From contig NC_134136.1 of NCBI RefSeq assembly GCF_040939455.1, positions 101,234,014 to 101,298,013 on the forward strand: a stretch of DNA of 64,000 nucleotides, in the 5' to 3' direction. The stretch's first letter is position 1, and every line of letters starts with the position of its first letter. The position numbers and the translations under genes were made by a program. This document shows positions 61,108 to 64,000 of this stretch, piece by piece. This stretch comes from Microcebus murinus (taxonomy: Eukaryota > Chordata > Mammalia > Primates > Cheirogaleidae). The notes beneath the pieces were generated by a model that did not search any database, was not told the origin of the DNA, and saw only the letters and a program-made list of their open reading frames with translations.

Positions 61108-61262
61108 TTTTTTTTTTTTAATTTCAGGATATTATGAAGATTCAAACATTTTGGTTACATTTTATGTCTTTGCCTCACCCAAGCGAGGATTAGAGGCATG
61201 CCCTTCCCCTCTACAATGCTCACTGCAACCATTAGTTGTGAGTTTACTCCCCCAACCCCCAA
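61108..61262 (-). mobile_element. L1 3' terminus (copy E), antisense, diverged
   Basis: T-run, then aatttcaggatattatgaag, caaacattttggttacattt, gaggattagaggcatgccct. Related to copies A-D but older, and it ends earlier than A-C. Confidence 0.65.
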
Positions 61263-62289
61263 TCCCTGGAGAGATTAAAATAACCACACATGCTAATCAT
61301 ACTTATATCTTAAAATCTGAAGGATTGTGATGTAGAATGAAGACATAGAGGGTTTTTATAAGCAAGTATAAAAATAGACAAACTCCCATTTTTAGGTATA
61401 TCAGGAATAATCTGAGAAATGTTTCCTCACTAAAATGAATATATTTAATATATTTTATTAAGATGTCAACATTAATATAACATGTACTGCCTAGATTATT
61501 TGGTTATCATGATGCAAAATAAATATTTCCTCTTTCACATTGATCTAACTACCTTTTCTCAGACTGAGGACACAGTTAAAGACTGATTTAATGAAGGAAT
61601 CATGCAAATAAGAATATGAAATTAATCATAAGTATTAAATATAGTTCAAAGGGCTTAAATATTTTCATATTTTCAGAGTTATTGAAGTTTTAATCAATTT
61701 TAGAGTCTAGTATGTAATAGATTCAAATATATTTTCTAAACATATAATTTGGTTAAGTGTCAAATCATGATAACTTAATATTGCCATATATTACACAACT
61801 GGAAGGAGCATATTTTGCTTACTCAGGAATTTTAACTCTTTTTTTATCACTTCTATCAATTAGTACCAAGGTGAGTACTGCATAAATTAATAGTACCAGA
61901 TGTGTGTGAAGCCTTGTAAAAAGCATTGTGATTTTAGTCAATACATTTGAGACTTATTTGGTAAGCTGGAAGAAAAGCTATATCAGCAAATTATAAAATT
62001 CTATTCACTTTATTACTTTGTTCAGACAGGATCTGTCTAATACTCTTTTCAGAATAGCTGCAGTTGAGTTTTGAAGGAGTAAAAATAGCAGAAATAACTC
62101 CTAATAGAAAGACCAAGCACAGGCTATTGTGGAACAGGACAGATACATTTCTAGAGACTGAAGTATTGAACTCAGTTTCTAGAGAGAGGAATCAGTGCTG
62201 CTTCCTACCTCCTCTCAGCAAACTCCAAAGAGGTATAGGTAATCCAAAGGGTCAGTGTATTGGGTCAATTTAGGCTTGGCTATAGATGG
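61263..62289. other. Unassigned AT-rich DNA
   Basis: Nothing recognised. Confidence 0.5.
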
Positions 62290-62690
62290 CCAATAAATTC
62301 AAAATAACAGTGGATTAAACAAGAGTGAAGCTTACTTTTAAATAATAGTTGAGGCAGTTGTTCCAGAGATTACACAGCAGTTGCAAAAGCCTATTCTGCA
62401 GTGCTGTCATTCTCACATGTGACTTTTTCATTGTGGTCAGTGGCTGCTCCAACACCAAACATCACGCCTCCTTTCCATCTAACTGTAAACAAAAATGAGA
62501 AGGACTCCTCCTTTAAAGAAGGATTACTCCTTTAAGGAAGCATCTCCTTCTTTAAGGAAACTTCCTAGAATTGTCTCACATCACTCCAATACATACTCCA
62601 TTGTCCAGGACTTAGTCACATGGCCACACCTAGGCTGCAATGGAAGATGTGAAATATAGTTGGTTCACTGTGTACCCAGACAAAAAGCCA
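62290..62690 (-). mobile_element. Ancient LTR-like remnant with internal short repeats
   Basis: The order ttgttccagagattacacag, gtggtcagtggctgctccaa, ccaggacttagtcacatggc, cacacctaggctgcaatgga and gttggttcactgtgtaccca fits an old mammalian LTR-type repeat in reverse. Within it, 62506-62570 has three imperfect ctcctttaaggaag units. Confidence 0.4.
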
Positions 62691-64000
62691 GAGTTTCACT
62701 ACTATAAATAAAGTACAAATAGCAGTCCTTGAAATAGCCACAAAAATATTCAGCCTGTGATGTCTCTTCTTGAGACCAAGGCAGTCTTAAGGTAGATGTA
62801 TATGTAATTTTATAGGCAGGAATGTGACAGCACAGAGTAAATATGGAGCATCTCAAGTGGAGTAGCATTATTCTTTGATGTTAAACAATTTGCAATACTT
62901 TTATATTAAACCAAATGCAATTATATAATGGAGTAAACTGTAATCTTTACATGATAAATGGGAAACGAAACAAAATTTTACAAGTTCTTTCAAATAGCTT
63001 AAACTTTTGTCTTTCACTTTTAACTACACAAGTAGTTGTTCTTTTGGTTTTATTTTATGAATACAAACCTAATCATATTATATAACATGCTTTGATAACC
63101 ACATAAAGTATTTCAAATAAAGAAAGGGAGTAAAGATGCCAAAACTCAAAGATATTACCTCTGTGAGGGGGTAACATATCTGGAGTATTAAGCCCTGTTT
63201 AATATGACAAAAAAGTTGATGTTCTTTCCTTAATTCCACACTGCTTTACTATATCTCTCATATGTGCACAAATAAGCTTTCAAACATATTTGTGGAGCCT
63301 TCTTTCTATTGTAATCTGTACAAAAATATATAGTTTATCATTACCTTTGAATTTTATTTTCAAAAAGTATAAAAGAAGAAATAAAAATTACACATAATCT
63401 AATCCCCAGAATATATATTCATGTTTTACTCTTAGTATCTAAATTTGGAACATACTGTTTTATTCTAAATTTTGTTCTCTCTCTGTAAATATAATTCCAA
63501 ATTCTTTGACAAAATCCATAAAGATGTTTTATAATTTATTTGATGGATGCCCATAGTTTACAGTTAAAGGTGATTATTAAAATTTACTTTTGCTAATTAT
63601 ATTCAATGACATCTCTGTAAACAATGATTATTATATAAATTTCTATGTATGGAATTAATTACAAGATAGTTGTTTTTTAAGAATTTTGATGATTGATGAA
63701 AAAAATCAACCCTCCAGAACATTTTAATCATTGACTTTCCCAGCAACACAAGGCAGTGCCTATTATACAGCACCTTCACCAATTAGATATGGAAATGATT
63801 AATTAATTATTAAAGTTTCAATTTGTTATTTGATAAAGTAATATTCTACTCTTGCTTTAATTGACATTTATTTAATTATTGATGTTTTCACATGCTTAGA
63901 TTTCTTTCTTTTTTTAGTTATCAATTACAACTCATTTCCCAGTTTATTGTTGAGTTTATAATTTCCTTTTGATTTATTATGATAGACCATATCATATTTC
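62691..64000. other. Unassigned AT-rich DNA to window end
   Basis: 1.3 kb without a recognised repeat or gene. Some A/T words between 63360 and 63620 could be old L1 3' untranslated sequence but nothing firm. Confidence 0.5.

Overview
The window is nuclear DNA from a primate, most likely a strepsirrhine (Malagasy lemur type). The main evidence is its Alu elements. The well-preserved copies (2892, 14109, 34920, 55980) carry a linker variant with the text 'aattaattggccaacta' and a right arm ending 'acggcactcactctagcct', which I associate with lemur Alus. A younger L1 3' end also recurs (12332, 19640, 33105, 44839, 61108) with the terminal text 'gtacccccataatatgctgaaat' in variant forms. The sequence is AT-rich, CpG-poor and full of nested interspersed repeats. 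I find no supported protein-coding gene: the longest open frame is about 150 codons and matches nothing I recognise. The window reads as intergenic or deep-intronic DNA.

Layout. 1-2225: decayed Tigger2-like DNA transposon with a broken transposase frame. 2240-6540: an old sense L1, split by a later antisense L1 (3581-5753) that itself received an MLT1-type solo LTR (3773-4122). The outer L1 also holds an Alu with an odd tail (2890-3400). 6.5-12 kb: L1 3' ends, an MLT1 LTR, a Tigger1 3' part, L2-like and MIR pieces. 12-13 kb: a hAT element split by a short young L1 end. 14-20 kb: Alu, an L2 interrupted by a hAT-Charlie MITE, an LTR-like remnant, and a second young L1 end. 21.9-26.7 kb: an older Alu and a 1.35-kb L1 ORF2 fragment. 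29.2-30.5 kb: a full-length Hsmar1-like mariner inserted exactly inside a MIR. 31.9-36.2 kb: ancient L1, a third young L1 end, a lemur Alu with perfect target duplications, a MIR and an MLT1. 40.2-41.4 kb: an Hsmar2-like mariner, followed by a free left Alu monomer and a tailless Alu. 42-52.4 kb: L2 and MIR copies, and an MLT1 carrying a free right Alu monomer. 54.7-57.6 kb: an unusual inverted duplication (148 bp, three mismatches, arms 2.55 kb apart). 57.9-59.8 kb: ancient endogenous-retrovirus pol remnant with a Tigger-type MITE inside it and an internally deleted mariner beside it. 60-64 kb: L1 pieces and mostly unassigned AT-rich DNA.

Nothing here works together as a pathway. The value of the window is its insertion history, with at least nine DNA-transposon copies of different families, and a few structures simple insertion does not explain: the 148-bp inverted duplication, three L1-derived copies starting at the same nucleotide, the Alu with an extra segment and second A-tail inside its target duplication, and the tailless Alu. 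Family names are from memory of consensus sequences and were not checked against a database.
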